A DNA stretch of 64,000 nucleotides. Origin: Flavobacterium sp. LC2016-01. GTDB lineage: Bacteria > Bacteroidota > Bacteroidia > Flavobacteriales > Flavobacteriaceae. Under the pieces are notes generated by a model, which saw only the letters and a program-made list of their open reading frames with translations, searched no databases and had not been told where the DNA came from. Below are positions 1-9,168 of this stretch, piece by piece. The position numbers and the translations under genes are program-made. Within the stretch, counting starts at the first letter, position 1. Every line of letters begins with the position of its first letter. The DNA is taken from contig NZ_WMIC01000006.1 in assembly GCF_009711135.1 (NCBI RefSeq), forward strand, positions 124,001 through 188,000, given 5' to 3'.

Positions 1-456
1 GTCTTGCATTTGTTTTAGAAGACCGCAAATAATTACATCTTCCTTATCAGAAAGATGTAATGCTTCTGCAATCGAATAAGAAAAAAAACCGTAGTTCTGT
101 ATTGTTTTTCCTAAAGGATAATTTCGAATTAAATCAGCTTTAAAAACCAGCATATACCCCGTAACCGGATTGTCATTGGTGTGTGTAACCGAAAATACCT
201 GATCCGGTTTTGTTAATGTCATCATTCCTTCATCAAAATCATAATCAGATTGACCGTATTTGAACTTTCCGTTAATGCCTTTTTTTATGGTAATACAGTA
301 AAAATCATTCGTAAAATGTTTCCAGATATCAGCGTGTTTGTAGCTCAATAAAGCAAAATCAATTACACTAACCAAAGGATGATCTGGTTTTGGAAGTGCA
401 AATAACTGATGCAATTCTGAAATAGTTTTGATTTTATGTGGGACTGATTTTTTCAT
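1..456 (-). CDS. AraC-family transcriptional regulator, N-terminal part (runs off left edge)
   Basis: The frame is open from an ATG at 456 to base 1, giving 152 residues with no stop, so the C-terminal part lies outside the window. What is visible resembles the cupin-like sensing half of AraC-type regulators: an acidic strand (DYDFDEGMMTL) followed by a hydrophobic strand (YMLVFKADL). The helix-turn-helix half is not in view, so the family call rests on the sensing half only. The gene lies 17 bp downstream of the SDR gene on the same strand, so the two are probably co-transcribed and the regulator may control it. This is an inference from arrangement. Confidence 0.6.
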   Translation of the reverse strand, partial: MKKSVPHKIKTISELHQLFALPKPDHPLVSVIDFALLSYKHADIWKHFTNDFYCITIKKGINGKFKYGQSDYDFDEGMMTLTKPDQVFSVTHTNDNPVTGYMLVFKADLIRNYPLGKTIQNYGFFSYSIAEALHLSDKEDVIICGLLKQMQD

Positions 457-473
457 TGGAGCAAATTTACAAA

Positions 474-1307
474 TTAATCGAAATTAGTAGAGTAGGAAAG
501 ATGTTGCCAAGTTTCCATTTCCTGAGCTTCATTTTTTCGATGTTCTACTATCGAATTGTAACTGTCGTTTCCTAGCGGAAGATGTATTGGGGGATTTGGT
601 AATTCGGTAACAGCAACTAAAACTTTAGCAAGTTTCATTGGATCTCCCGGTTGGTTTCCATCAAAATTCTTCAGCATATTTACATGTTGTTCTACATTAT
701 AAACAGCTATTTTATTTTTGGCTTCTGCCAAAGTGCTGTCGCTCATAAAACGCGTGCGAAACATTCCGGGTGCAATTGCGGTAACTTTGATGTTGAAAGG
801 TTTTGCTTCTTGTGCTAAAGCTTCAGAAAGTCCAATTACGGCAAATTTAGCGGCATTATAACTTCCGGTATTGGCGTAACCGATATATCCCATATTAGAA
901 GCAATATTCAGTATATGTCCTGATTTTTGCTGACGCAGATAAGGCATTGTATTTCGAATAACATTTACGGTTCCGAATAAATTGACATCGATTGTTTTAC
1001 GGAATTCTTCATCGCTGATTTCTTCCATACTTCCTACCAGATAATATCCTGCATTGTTTAAGACAACATCAATCTTTCCGAAAGTTTCAATTGTAGTTTC
1101 AATAGCCTTTTTTACTTCTTCATCATTGGTAATGTCAACCTGAAGAGGCAGAAAATTTTCTGTTTGATTCCCAATGTGTGCGGTTAATTCTTTTAAATTT
1201 CGAGAAGTTGCTGCCACTTTATCGCCATTTTTCAAAACTGCATTTACGGTTTCAAGTCCTATTCCTTTTGATGCTCCGGTAATAAACCATACTTTTTGAG
1301 TGCTCAT
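474..1307 (-). CDS. Short-chain dehydrogenase/reductase (SDR), classical type
   Basis: The 277-residue protein has the full classical SDR signature: TGASKGIG at about residues 10-17 for NAD(P) binding, NNAG at about 84-87, a catalytic Ser near 137 (NIASNMG) and the YxxxK pair Tyr150/Lys154. It should be a cytosolic NAD(P)H-dependent oxidoreductase; the substrate cannot be read from sequence. I start at the ATG at 1307 (MSTQKVWFITG) rather than 33 bases upstream, because SDRs usually begin within about 10 residues of the Rossmann glycines and the longer version adds an unrelated lysine-rich stub. It precedes the AraC-like regulator gene by 17 bp. Confidence 0.88.
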   Translation of the reverse strand: MSTQKVWFITGASKGIGLETVNAVLKNGDKVAATSRNLKELTAHIGNQTENFLPLQVDITNDEEVKKAIETTIETFGKIDVVLNNAGYYLVGSMEEISDEEFRKTIDVNLFGTVNVIRNTMPYLRQQKSGHILNIASNMGYIGYANTGSYNAAKFAVIGLSEALAQEAKPFNIKVTAIAPGMFRTRFMSDSTLAEAKNKIAVYNVEQHVNMLKNFDGNQPGDPMKLAKVLVAVTELPNPPIHLPLGNDSYNSIVEHRKNEAQEMETWQHLSYSTNFD

Positions 1308-1485
1308 ATTTTTTGTTTTAATTAATAAGACAAAATTCAAAAAATAGCAGGTACTAAAAGTATTCAGATTCAGGATTTATGTGTTCAAATTGAGTTATTG
1401 AGGTTGACCTGACTGGATTTATTACTCTTTATTTATATAACGGAAGTTTATCCTGAAGACTTAATAGATGTGGATGTAAAAAGCT

Positions 1486-1611
1486 ATTAATTTAGGTTTA
1501 AGATATAGCTGGCGACTGGCCATAGATCATCCAAAACAACAATTTTTGCCTTGCATTCATAGAGCACCAATAGAAAAAGAAGGAGAATATCGGTTGTTGT
1601 TGATTTGTTGA
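1486..1611 (+). pseudogene. Orphan 3' end of a DUF1826-like gene (diverged copy)
   Basis: Bases 1486-1611 translate as INLGLRYSWRLAIDHPKQ and onward to a TGA, and match the last 41 residues of the complete gene at 6061-6759 with many silent changes. Reading upstream, the alignment continues a few codons (GATG..AAAA) but has one extra base in an A-run, which brings a TAA into frame at 1477. Beyond about 1470 I see no further similarity. There is no start codon or upstream body, so this is a remnant. Silent substitutions show it is older than the near-identical fragment at 9169-9262. Confidence 0.8.
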
Positions 1612-1651
1612 TACAATGCAGTAATAAGGATATGAAAATTTCTGTTTAATA

Positions 1652-1685
1652 ATATTAGAAACCGTTTGACGACGGTTTCTAATAT
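1652..1685. terminator. Perfect 14-bp hairpin terminator
   Basis: ATATTAGAAACCGT at 1652-1665 is exactly mirrored by ACGGTTTCTAATAT at 1672-1685 across a 6-base loop. It lies 23 bp past the stop of the alpha/beta hydrolase (minus strand) and 40 bp past the DUF1826 remnant (plus strand). AT-rich flanks on both sides allow it to act in both directions. Confidence 0.75.
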
Positions 1686-1708
1686 ATAAAAAACACAAAT
1701 GATTAGTA

Positions 1709-2392
1709 TTAAATTGACGCAGCAGCTTGACGGATAACATCAATAACAATTTCCGGATTTGAAAGCATTGGTACATGACTGCTTTCTATTTCAAATACTT
1801 TTGCTCCCATACGTTTTGAAACCCAGCGCTGCAGATCGGGATGTACGGTATGGTCTTGCTTACATAAAATATACCAGCTTGGTTTTGTATCCCATGGAGT
1901 ACTGGTAATTTTTTGCTGATTGAACAAATCAGCTGCCGGAGCATAATGTGTGGCCCAAACTAATTTTTGTTCTTCTGGAGAAAGATCACCCGCAAAAAAC
2001 TCAGTTCCTGACGGAAGCATCCAGGCTCGTCCATCTGCTACTTCAACACGTGAGAAAATATCTGATGGATATTTATTAAGTTGTTCCTGTACAGTTTCGC
2101 CAACAGCGGGAGCTACGGCAGCAATGTAAACAAGGCCAACTACGCGCTCATCACTCGCTGCAGCTGTGATGGTTGCTCCACCATAGGAATGGCCAACAAG
2201 AATAACGGGACTGCCTACACGGTTAAGTGTGCGTTTGATAGTTGCCACATCTTCTTCAAATGAATCTAGTCCATATTGAACGGCGATTACTTCATGTCCA
2301 TCAGCTTGCAAGGCAGGAATTACTTTGCTAAAGCATGAACCATCTGCCCAGATTCCATGGCAGAATACGATTGTAGATTTTGTTTTTGTCAT
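1709..2392 (-). CDS. Alpha/beta-fold hydrolase
   Basis: This 227-residue protein begins with the beta-strand/oxyanion segment IVFCHGIWADGSCF and has a nucleophile elbow GHSYGG with Ser69. A late SSHVPML segment probably supplies the catalytic His, and the CKQDHTV region the acid. There is no signal peptide, so it is cytosolic. The HGIWADGSCF-type opening is common in small esterases of the salicylate-esterase-like (EstC/MES) group; the substrate is unknown. The Crp/Fnr-like gene lies 56 bp upstream on the same strand and may regulate it. Composition is slightly more GC-rich than nearby DNA, which may hint at transfer. Confidence 0.88.
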   Translation of the reverse strand: MTKTKSTIVFCHGIWADGSCFSKVIPALQADGHEVIAVQYGLDSFEEDVATIKRTLNRVGSPVILVGHSYGGATITAAASDERVVGLVYIAAVAPAVGETVQEQLNKYPSDIFSRVEVADGRAWMLPSGTEFFAGDLSPEEQKLVWATHYAPAADLFNQQKITSTPWDTKPSWYILCKQDHTVHPDLQRWVSKRMGAKVFEIESSHVPMLSNPEIVIDVIRQAAASI

Positions 2393-2448
2393 AGTGCTAA
2401 AATTTTAATAAAGTTAAAAATGAATGACGCTCAAAAAGTTAACTTAAG

Positions 2449-3039
2449 TTAACTTTTGCGTTTTAAAACTCTTTTTCTTATCCTGCACAATGATTGAAAT
2501 TCGATTCCTAGAAAAGACGATATATCTTTTAAAGCCACAACGTTAAAAATTTCCGGGGCTTCATTGATCAGTTTGAGATACCGTTCTTCCGGAGAAAGAT
2601 CATAATAGCCCAAAAACCTATCTTCAACCAATTTATAAGCGTATTCCGCAAACAACCTCCCAACTTTGCCCCATTCAATCGAACTTTTATATAGTTCCTG
2701 CAGATCGTCATAACTTATGCTGATAATTTTCGCATCAGTGATTGCTTCTATATCATGGTCACAAGGAACTTGTTGAACAAAACTTACAAATGAAACTAAA
2801 GTCTGTCCGGGTGAATGTATAAAAACATTTCTCTGCTCACCATCAGGACCTTGCTTATAAGTTCTAAAATATCCTTCGACTATGAAAGATGAAGTTCTAC
2901 AAATTCGTCCGCTTTTACTGTATTTATCGCCTTTTTTGTATGTATTTATATTCCACATATCTGCTGATAATAAAAAAGCTTCTTCTGATAAATTGCAACA
3001 GTAACTTAAAAACTGTCTTGCCACTTGGAGGTCATCCAT
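2449..3039 (-). CDS. Crp/Fnr-family transcriptional regulator
   Basis: The 196-residue protein has a cyclic-nucleotide-binding-like beta roll (about 10-125, with YKKGDKYSKSGRICRTSSFIV) and a C-terminal helix-turn-helix (about 145-196; VALKDISSFLGIEFQSLCRI). This is the usual length and layout of the many Bacteroidota Crp-like regulators that lack the full cAMP-binding signature, so the ligand is probably not cAMP. It is followed by the alpha/beta hydrolase gene, which is its likely target. Confidence 0.85.
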   Translation of the reverse strand: MDDLQVARQFLSYCCNLSEEAFLLSADMWNINTYKKGDKYSKSGRICRTSSFIVEGYFRTYKQGPDGEQRNVFIHSPGQTLVSFVSFVQQVPCDHDIEAITDAKIISISYDDLQELYKSSIEWGKVGRLFAEYAYKLVEDRFLGYYDLSPEERYLKLINEAPEIFNVVALKDISSFLGIEFQSLCRIRKRVLKRKS

Positions 3040-3590
3040 ATTGAAATAAGTTTGGTTTAAGGTTTATATTGATTTTTATAACGACTATAGATAAAAATTA
3101 AAGAGTTTAAAATTGTTTTTACTGTATTTTGAGTAATAAATTAAGCATACTATGTTAAATTAATTCTGCATGGCATCGGTTAAAAGATGTTTCATAAGCG
3201 TATTTCATTCAAAACCATCAAATCATTTTTTAATTGGTTAGAATTTGAATCAATGTGAATCTCTATGTAATATAAAGAATATGACAGTTGATATGAATCA
3301 TTCATAAAAAAGCAAAATAAAGTGAAATTGCAGATCTGAGGGGGTAGGTTATGTAAAGATGCAAGGCAGAATTAACCGTTTAGAAGTGAAAGATTTAAAG
3401 CTTAAATTTACTAAAAAAAGTATTATAATCATATTCTTAACTTTAAAAATTGTTTAAAGATAATGTTAGATTAATAGTGTGGAGAGCGTACTGGTTATTT
3501 ATAATTTAGTATCAAATTTTTATGAAGGTAATTCAAACAAAATAAGATCTAAAATTTTACATTTGATGAGTTAAATAAAAAATCAGTTAA
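3040..3590. other. 551-bp intergenic region between divergent regulators
   Basis: No open frame of credible length is present on either strand. The only element I can name is TACATTTG at 3558-3565, which matches the Bacteroidota -7 consensus TAnnTTTG and lies 25 bp before the ATG at 3591; no clear -33 TTG stands at the proper distance. The rest is AT-rich DNA without strong hairpins. Confidence 0.4.
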
Positions 3591-4727
3591 ATGCCGGAGA
3601 TTATTATTAACTCATTTTCAGTAGCAATTTGCTTTCTAATAGGGATATTAGCCATTTTTTATATACCTTATAACAAGAAAGGAAATCTGTGGTTTGGTAT
3701 TTTTCTTATATCAGTGGGTTTTGCATTGTTAAGTAAAATAGTATGGGAAGAAGAGTTGGATATTAAGTTTCCCTATATTGTTCCGGTTTCAGAATTATCT
3801 CGTTTTATTGTTGCTCCAGGTTTTTATTTAAGTATTTGGTACTACACACATTTGGGTGAAACAAGTTTTGGAAAAAAATGGTTGCATTTTATACCGGCAC
3901 TAGTATTTATTCTTATAGTATCGATTCCGTATTTTCTTTCCTTAGGAAATATTTCCGATCTAATTGGAGAAGGTGCAAGCCGTATAGTAGGACGTTTGAT
4001 GAGTTTGGTATTCCCTGTTCAACTCATCATCTATTGGATTTTGTCGTATCAATTGTTAAAAAAACATAGAGGCATTATATTGTTGTTTTCATCTCAGAAA
4101 GATGAAAAAGATTTAAAGTGGCTGCTAAGTATACTGGTGTGGATACTCTTTATGATTGTCGTGTCCATGATAACAAAAATAAAGGAAAATGACTATCTTA
4201 ATTCGGTTAGTACTTATCTGTATTTGATCTTTACACTATTTATGGTCTACAATCTTTTGAGACAAAAAGAAGTTTTTTTAGATAATAAAAACGAAAACAT
4301 AGCACTTGAAAATATTTTATATCCGAATCTTAGTTTTCAGACTGAAAAACCGGCATCGCGACTAAGCGAAGATGAGCTGTTAAAATACAAGTCAATTTTG
4401 AATACTCTTTTGCAACAAGAAGAAGTGTTTACAGATTCTGAAATCAATTTGGCTTCCCTCGCTGATAAAGTTGGTATTTCAATGAATGATTTATCTTTTG
4501 TAATCAATACTAGTTACAATATGAATTTCTATACCTTGATAAATAATTACAGAGTAGAAAAAGTGAAAGAGATGCTGGTAAAAAAACAATACAGTCATTT
4601 GACAATTCTTGGTATTGCTTATGAGGCAGGGTTTACATCAAAATCAACTTTTAATACTGCATTCAAGAAAACTACAGGAAATACGCCGAGCGAGTATGTG
4701 AAAAAAAATAGCCTAAAAGAGGTCTGA
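3591..4727 (+). CDS. Membrane-anchored AraC-family transcriptional regulator
   Basis: The N-terminal half (about 1-225) holds some seven hydrophobic segments, starting at about 7-27 and including WLHFIPALVFILIVSIPYFL; the C-terminal 110 residues form an AraC double helix-turn-helix (LADKVGISMNDLSFVIN, then ILGIAYEAGFTSKSTFNTAF with the terminal TGNTPSEY motif). Proteins of this architecture in Bacteroidota bind DNA from the membrane. The signal is unknown. The gene is followed 68 bp later by a DoxX-like membrane protein gene, which may be under its control. Confidence 0.88.
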   Translation: MPEIIINSFSVAICFLIGILAIFYIPYNKKGNLWFGIFLISVGFALLSKIVWEEELDIKFPYIVPVSELSRFIVAPGFYLSIWYYTHLGETSFGKKWLHFIPALVFILIVSIPYFLSLGNISDLIGEGASRIVGRLMSLVFPVQLIIYWILSYQLLKKHRGIILLFSSQKDEKDLKWLLSILVWILFMIVVSMITKIKENDYLNSVSTYLYLIFTLFMVYNLLRQKEVFLDNKNENIALENILYPNLSFQTEKPASRLSEDELLKYKSILNTLLQQEEVFTDSEINLASLADKVGISMNDLSFVINTSYNMNFYTLINNYRVEKVKEMLVKKQYSHLTILGIAYEAGFTSKSTFNTAFKKTTGNTPSEYVKKNSLKEV

Positions 4728-4795
4728 ATGGGTACATCTGGACGACTCAAACCTTAAGAAGATGTTTTTTTGCTGGGAATTTAAACAGCAATATT

Positions 4796-5857
4796 ATGTA
4801 TACAACATCTTTAAAAAACAAAATTTGGTTAGGTTTATGCTTTGGCTTGGTTGTCGGTGCAGTCTTTTTGCGATTATCGACTAAGTATTTTTCTCCTTGG
4901 ATTCCGCCTCCTTTTTTACTCGGCGCCACGATTCTTTTTTTAATTGCATCGTTGATTTTACCTTTTGTATGGCATTCTATGGAAAAACAACAAGGTATTA
5001 AGAGCAGTGAACTCAAAACAAGACTGGAACATCGGATTATTTATGCAATTTCTTTGGATTTAATTATGTTTGGTTTTCATAAAATTGAAGGACTGCAAAT
5101 GATTGTTCCGTTGGGTTTGCTGGATACGCCGTTTAGTACTTTATCAGGTGAAACGCTCGTATGGGCATTCTTCAAATATTCGTATCCTTTTACCGTTTTT
5201 ATTGCCTTATTGCAAATCTTAACCGCCGTACTTTTACTCTTTTCAAGAACAAGACTTTTCGGATTGATTTTGTCAGTACCGATGTTAGTTTTTATAACCT
5301 GTCTTGATATTTTTTACCAAATGCCAATGGGTCCTTTAACACATGGTATTATATTATTGTTGGGCGTGTTTTATTTTTTATCTCAGGATTCAAAAAGATT
5401 AATCAATTTTATTTTTCAGCCTTTAGAAGGTACCAAAAGTTTGAACGTATCGAACTATTATAAAAATTTGTACAGAGCATCTTTATTTATTTGGCCTCTG
5501 TTTTTCTATTTCATTTATGATTATCCCAATAAACATCCCCAATTAACCGGAAAATATCAAGTTCAAAATTTGAAAATAGATCATGTTTCTCTGAAAGCGA
5601 AGAGCCCAAAGGACAGTGTACTGACAACAGTTTATATGGATCTCGATGATGAAGTAGCTTTTGACTTTAATGATTGGAGGTACAGATACATTGGCACCTA
5701 TTTTCTCAACGAAAAAAATGATTCCATTACGATTCGATGGCGATATCCTTCTGATAAATTAGATCATTTTAAAGGTAAATTGATTAGAGCAAATAATAAG
5801 TTGATTTTAAATGGAAAGATGAATGGAGAAATACTTCAAATGGAATTAAATAGATAG
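4796..5857 (+). CDS. DoxX-like multi-pass membrane protein, function unknown
   Basis: The 353-residue protein has about seven hydrophobic segments in its first 240 residues and a soluble C-terminal domain of about 110 residues (LTGKYQVQNLKIDH onward) rich in beta-strand-like sequence. The middle of the membrane part (FGFHKIEGLQM, then LLQILTAVLLLFSRTRLFG) resembles DoxX-type four-helix membrane proteins. I do not recognise a specific function. It follows the membrane AraC regulator and ends before a strong terminator. Confidence 0.55.
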   Translation: MYTTSLKNKIWLGLCFGLVVGAVFLRLSTKYFSPWIPPPFLLGATILFLIASLILPFVWHSMEKQQGIKSSELKTRLEHRIIYAISLDLIMFGFHKIEGLQMIVPLGLLDTPFSTLSGETLVWAFFKYSYPFTVFIALLQILTAVLLLFSRTRLFGLILSVPMLVFITCLDIFYQMPMGPLTHGIILLLGVFYFLSQDSKRLINFIFQPLEGTKSLNVSNYYKNLYRASLFIWPLFFYFIYDYPNKHPQLTGKYQVQNLKIDHVSLKAKSPKDSVLTTVYMDLDDEVAFDFNDWRYRYIGTYFLNEKNDSITIRWRYPSDKLDHFKGKLIRANNKLILNGKMNGEILQMELNR

Positions 5858-5937
5858 TTTCTCTACTACTTGAAACTGTATTTGGAAAATGCAGGCAAAA
5901 TAATATTTCATAATAATTAGAAAAAGCCATGAAAAAG

Positions 5938-5963
5938 GCCCATTTCAATAGAAATGGGCTTTT
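5938..5963. terminator. Rho-independent terminator after the DoxX-like gene
   Basis: GCCCATTTC at 5938-5946 pairs with GAAATGGGC at 5951-5959 over a 4-base loop (AATA) and is followed by TTTT. An A-run precedes the stem, so it could also work on the opposite strand. Confidence 0.8.
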
Positions 5964-6060
5964 AAACATATTATAATTTAGTGCAGATAAAAATGTCGTA
6001 ACTCATGACTAATACATAATTTTGTAATTCATGAAGTAACCAGCTTCGTAATATTATACT

Positions 6061-6759
6061 ATGAATAATACATTTTCTGACAATAACCAAATAGGAATGG
6101 TATCAACTTTCCCTGAGCTAGTGCATACCGATTTTAAAGGAGAAATGAATGCGTTATGCTGGTACCGGAATTTGGATGGCGATTTTAACGAGATTACAGC
6201 CAAGTTGTCTTTAAAAGAAAATATAACAGAAGTTCATTCTGAAGATTTGCTAGCCCTCCAGCTATCAGAAAAGGGAAATATCGCACGGAAAATAATCTTA
6301 AATGATTTGCAGTTATTAACTGATTTTGGAGCTTCGCCTTCTCTTAATTTGCTGAAGTGTTATGAACGTGATGACGAATTTGATTTCATATCCACAGATG
6401 TTTATTCGTTTCATGTTGATCGTTCGCCCATTGCAACAGATACGTTTTTATGCACCTATCACGGGGCGGCAAGTGATATTATTTCTAATTCGCAGGCAGA
6501 ACAAAAAATTCTAATTCCAGAAATCCGGGCAAAGCTAAAAAAACTTCATGATGGAGCAGAGGAAGAATTCGAAGGCTTTTTGAAGGAGAATTACTTTGAT
6601 CTGCATTATCAGGCAAATGAGGATGCAAAACCTATTAATTTAGGATTAGGACATCTTTGGCGCCTGGCCGTAGATCATCCCAAACAACAAGTTTTGCCCT
6701 GCATTCATAGAGCGCCAATAGAAAACGAAGGAGAATACAGGTTGCTATTGATTTGTTAG
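6061..6759 (+). CDS. DUF1826-like protein
   Basis: This 232-residue soluble protein shows FHVDRSPIATDTFLCTYHGA in the middle and CIHRAPI...EYRLLLIC at the end. These match my memory of the DUF1826 pattern: an HVD segment followed by a CTYxG strand, then a terminal HRxP and RLLL strand. The His/Asp and His/Arg pairs suggest a metal or cofactor site, but no activity is established that I can cite. The last 94 bases, including the stop codon, recur almost exactly at 9169-9262, and a diverged copy lies at 1486-1611. That makes this the intact member of a locus with repeated gene ends. Confidence 0.6.
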   Translation: MNNTFSDNNQIGMVSTFPELVHTDFKGEMNALCWYRNLDGDFNEITAKLSLKENITEVHSEDLLALQLSEKGNIARKIILNDLQLLTDFGASPSLNLLKCYERDDEFDFISTDVYSFHVDRSPIATDTFLCTYHGAASDIISNSQAEQKILIPEIRAKLKKLHDGAEEEFEGFLKENYFDLHYQANEDAKPINLGLGHLWRLAVDHPKQQVLPCIHRAPIENEGEYRLLLIC

Positions 6760-6760
6760 A
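6667..6760 (+). repeat. 94-bp direct repeat, copy within the DUF1826-like gene
   Basis: This is the 3' end of the gene plus one base after the stop. It matches 9169-9262 at 93 of 94 positions; the only difference is G6714 versus A9216. Both copies point the same way and enclose truC and the permease gene. Confidence 0.93.
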
Positions 6761-6767
6761 TGAAATT

Positions 6768-7463
6768 CTATTGATATTTACTCAAATCCAGATTAAGAAT
6801 AGCACCTACTTTGCTAAACTCTTTATTAATTTTTGCATTCAGGATTAGTTGTTCATTACTTATCGGATGATTAAAAATTAACTGATGCGCATGAAGCATC
6901 ATTCCTTTCAGGTCAAAATTCTCCAGCCATAATTTATTTTGTTTGTTACAACCATGTGGCCGACTTCCTAATATGGGATGAAAAATATGTTTGAAATGTT
7001 TACGTAATTGATGCATACGTCCAGTTTCAGGAATCGCTTCTACCAAACAATATCGGGAAGTTGGTTTATTGTTAAATGCTAACGCAACTTCGGCATTTTG
7101 CAAACGATGAAAATAGGTTATTGCATTTTGAGTAACATCGTCATCATTAGTTAAATCATAATCAATTGTTAGTTCTTCGGGTGACCAACCTCGTAAAATG
7201 GCTAAATATTTTTTTTCGACTTTGCGTGTGGCAAAACGATCATTCATAATTTTTAAAATGGCTGCATCCAAAGCAAATAACAAAACGCCAGATGTTTTGC
7301 GGTCTAACCGATGAATAGGATAAACGTGTTGCCCTATTTGATTTCTCAATTCCTGAATGGCATAAACTTTTGCATCGCGCGCATAAAATGATTTGTGAAC
7401 CAATAAGCCACTTGGTTTATTAATGGCTATAATATATTCATCTTGGTAAAGAATTTCTAACAT
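6768..7463 (-). CDS. truC: tRNA pseudouridine-65 synthase, TruC (RluA family)
   Basis: The 231-residue protein starts MLEILYQDEYIIAINKPSG and carries the RluA catalytic motif HRLDRKTSG (Asp of HRLDR is the nucleophile) at about residues 51-59. It then has RYCLVEAIPETGRMHQLR, the second RluA signature. The start and the segment IGQHVYPIHRLDR closely follow E. coli TruC, which modifies U65 of tRNA-Ile and tRNA-Asp. It is somewhat shorter than the E. coli enzyme. It lies inside the DNA bracketed by the 94-bp direct repeats, with its stop only 8 bp from the end of one copy. Confidence 0.85.
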   Translation of the reverse strand: MLEILYQDEYIIAINKPSGLLVHKSFYARDAKVYAIQELRNQIGQHVYPIHRLDRKTSGVLLFALDAAILKIMNDRFATRKVEKKYLAILRGWSPEELTIDYDLTNDDDVTQNAITYFHRLQNAEVALAFNNKPTSRYCLVEAIPETGRMHQLRKHFKHIFHPILGSRPHGCNKQNKLWLENFDLKGMMLHAHQLIFNHPISNEQLILNAKINKEFSKVGAILNLDLSKYQ

Positions 7464-7653
7464 TCGGCAAAAGTAGAAGAGATTTGGGTTGAAATGGTTT
7501 TTATGGGTTGTTTATTTCAATGCTTTTGTTTTATTATAGATCGAAAACGGAATACACAAGTATGATCTTCATGCTTTGTACGACTCCTTTTTTAACTTAT
7601 CTTCGCTGTTTATACATTTGTGAGTACATTTTACTCCTTTAAAAATCTAATTT

Positions 7654-9081
7654 GTGAAAAACACACAGAAAGACGCACAAGAGAATCAACTTAAACGCGG
7701 GCTGACGAATCGTCACATTCAGTTAATTGCCTTAGGCGGATCAATAGGAACAGGACTTTTCCTTGGTATTGGTCCAGCGGCTGTATTAGCAGGACCATCT
7801 GTTATTTTAGGATATGCTATTGCCGGAATTATCGCTTTTTTTATTATGAGACAACTTGGCGAAATGGTTGTTGAAGAACCTGTTTCAGGAAGTTTTAGCC
7901 ATTTTGCTTATAAATATTGTGGTTCTTTTGCCGGTTTTGCATCGGGTTGGAATTATTGGATTTTGTATATTTTAGTGAGTATGGCTGAACTTACAGCCAT
8001 TGGTGTTTATGTTCAATTTTGGTGGCCTGAAATTCCGCTTTGGGCATCCAGTTTATTTTTCTTTCTGGTAATTAATGCTTTAAATTTTGCCTCTGTAAAA
8101 GTTTATGGAGAAACTGAATTTTGGTTTTCAATCATAAAAGTTGTCGCTATTATTGCAATGATTCTCTTTGGTACTTACTTGCTAATAAGTGGTACAGGAG
8201 GGGAGCATGCTACAATTCATAATTTATATAATGATGGAGGCTTTTTTCCAAAAGGTTTTTTTGAAAAAACTGCAACGGGTGATTTTCAAGGTTTATTATC
8301 CGCAATGGCGCTAATTATGTTCTCTTTTGGTGGTTTAGAATTAATTGGAATTACCGCTGCTGAGGCAGAAAATCCAGAAAAAAACATTCCAAAAGCAACC
8401 AATCAGGTCATTTATAGAATCCTTATATTTTATGTTGGTGCATTGGTGATTTTATTTGCTTTATCGCCTTGGAGACAAATTACTACAGACAGTAGTCCGT
8501 TTGTAATGGTTTTTCAAAATTTAAACGGAATGGAATTTGAGTTGTTTGGCAACAAAATATTTTTTACAAGCTTTATTGCTAATGTGCTTAATTTAATTGT
8601 ATTAACTGCAGCTTTATCTGTATATAATAGTAGTGTATATAGTAACTCCCGCATGTTATATGGTTTAGCAGATCAAGGTAGTGCTCCTCAATTTTTAAAG
8701 AAGCTAAACAAACAATCAGTACCCATTAATGCCATTTTAATTTCTTCATGCTTTGCAGCGATTTGTATTTTAATAAATAAAGTAATTCCAGAAGAGGCTT
8801 TTAGTATTTTAATGTCTTTAGTGGTGTCTTGCTTAGTTATTAACTGGGTGATGATTTCGTATACGCATCTAAAGTTTAGACTTTCGAAAGACAAGGAAAA
8901 CACAAAAACTAAGTTTCCTTCCTTATTTTATCCACTAAGTAATTACATCTGTTTTGTATTTTTATTTGGTATTTTATCCATTATGTGGATGACGAATATG
9001 AAGATATCTGTAGAATTAATTCCTATTTGGCTAGGTATTCTTTTTATATGTTATAAAGTTCTTAAAACAAAAGATAAGTAG
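7654..9081 (+). CDS. Amino acid permease (APC superfamily, AAT family)
   Basis: The 475-residue protein shows the family's opening RGLTNRHIQLIALGGSIGTG, in which the GSIGTGLF glycines line the unwound TM1 substrate site, and has about 12 hydrophobic segments. FGGLELIGITAAEAENPEKN is the conserved TM6-loop segment. It is therefore an inner-membrane H+/amino-acid symporter; the amino acid is not evident. The start is GTG at 7654, 15 residues before the conserved block, and no ATG fits. A possible -7 element TACATTTG lies at 7613-7620. It ends before its own terminator (9106-9147), and sits with truC between the 94-bp repeats. Confidence 0.9.
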   Translation: MKNTQKDAQENQLKRGLTNRHIQLIALGGSIGTGLFLGIGPAAVLAGPSVILGYAIAGIIAFFIMRQLGEMVVEEPVSGSFSHFAYKYCGSFAGFASGWNYWILYILVSMAELTAIGVYVQFWWPEIPLWASSLFFFLVINALNFASVKVYGETEFWFSIIKVVAIIAMILFGTYLLISGTGGEHATIHNLYNDGGFFPKGFFEKTATGDFQGLLSAMALIMFSFGGLELIGITAAEAENPEKNIPKATNQVIYRILIFYVGALVILFALSPWRQITTDSSPFVMVFQNLNGMEFELFGNKIFFTSFIANVLNLIVLTAALSVYNSSVYSNSRMLYGLADQGSAPQFLKKLNKQSVPINAILISSCFAAICILINKVIPEEAFSILMSLVVSCLVINWVMISYTHLKFRLSKDKENTKTKFPSLFYPLSNYICFVFLFGILSIMWMTNMKISVELIPIWLGILFICYKVLKTKDK

Positions 9082-9105
9082 CTTTTACTTTATTATCATT
9101 AATAG

Positions 9106-9147
9106 GCATTGATTATCAGTATTTAGTTGATTATCAATGCTTTTTTT
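9106..9147 (+). terminator. Terminator of the permease gene
   Basis: GCATTGATTATCA at 9106-9118 pairs with TGATTATCAATGC at 9128-9140 except for one T-T mismatch, and is followed by seven T residues. Confidence 0.8.
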
Positions 9148-9168
9148 GAATTATGTTTTTGTTTTAGT

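Noticed and set aside
1498..1776. 92-codon minus-strand open frame
   Set aside because: It overlaps the DUF1826 remnant, the terminator hairpin and the hydrolase 3' end, and has no protein-like features.
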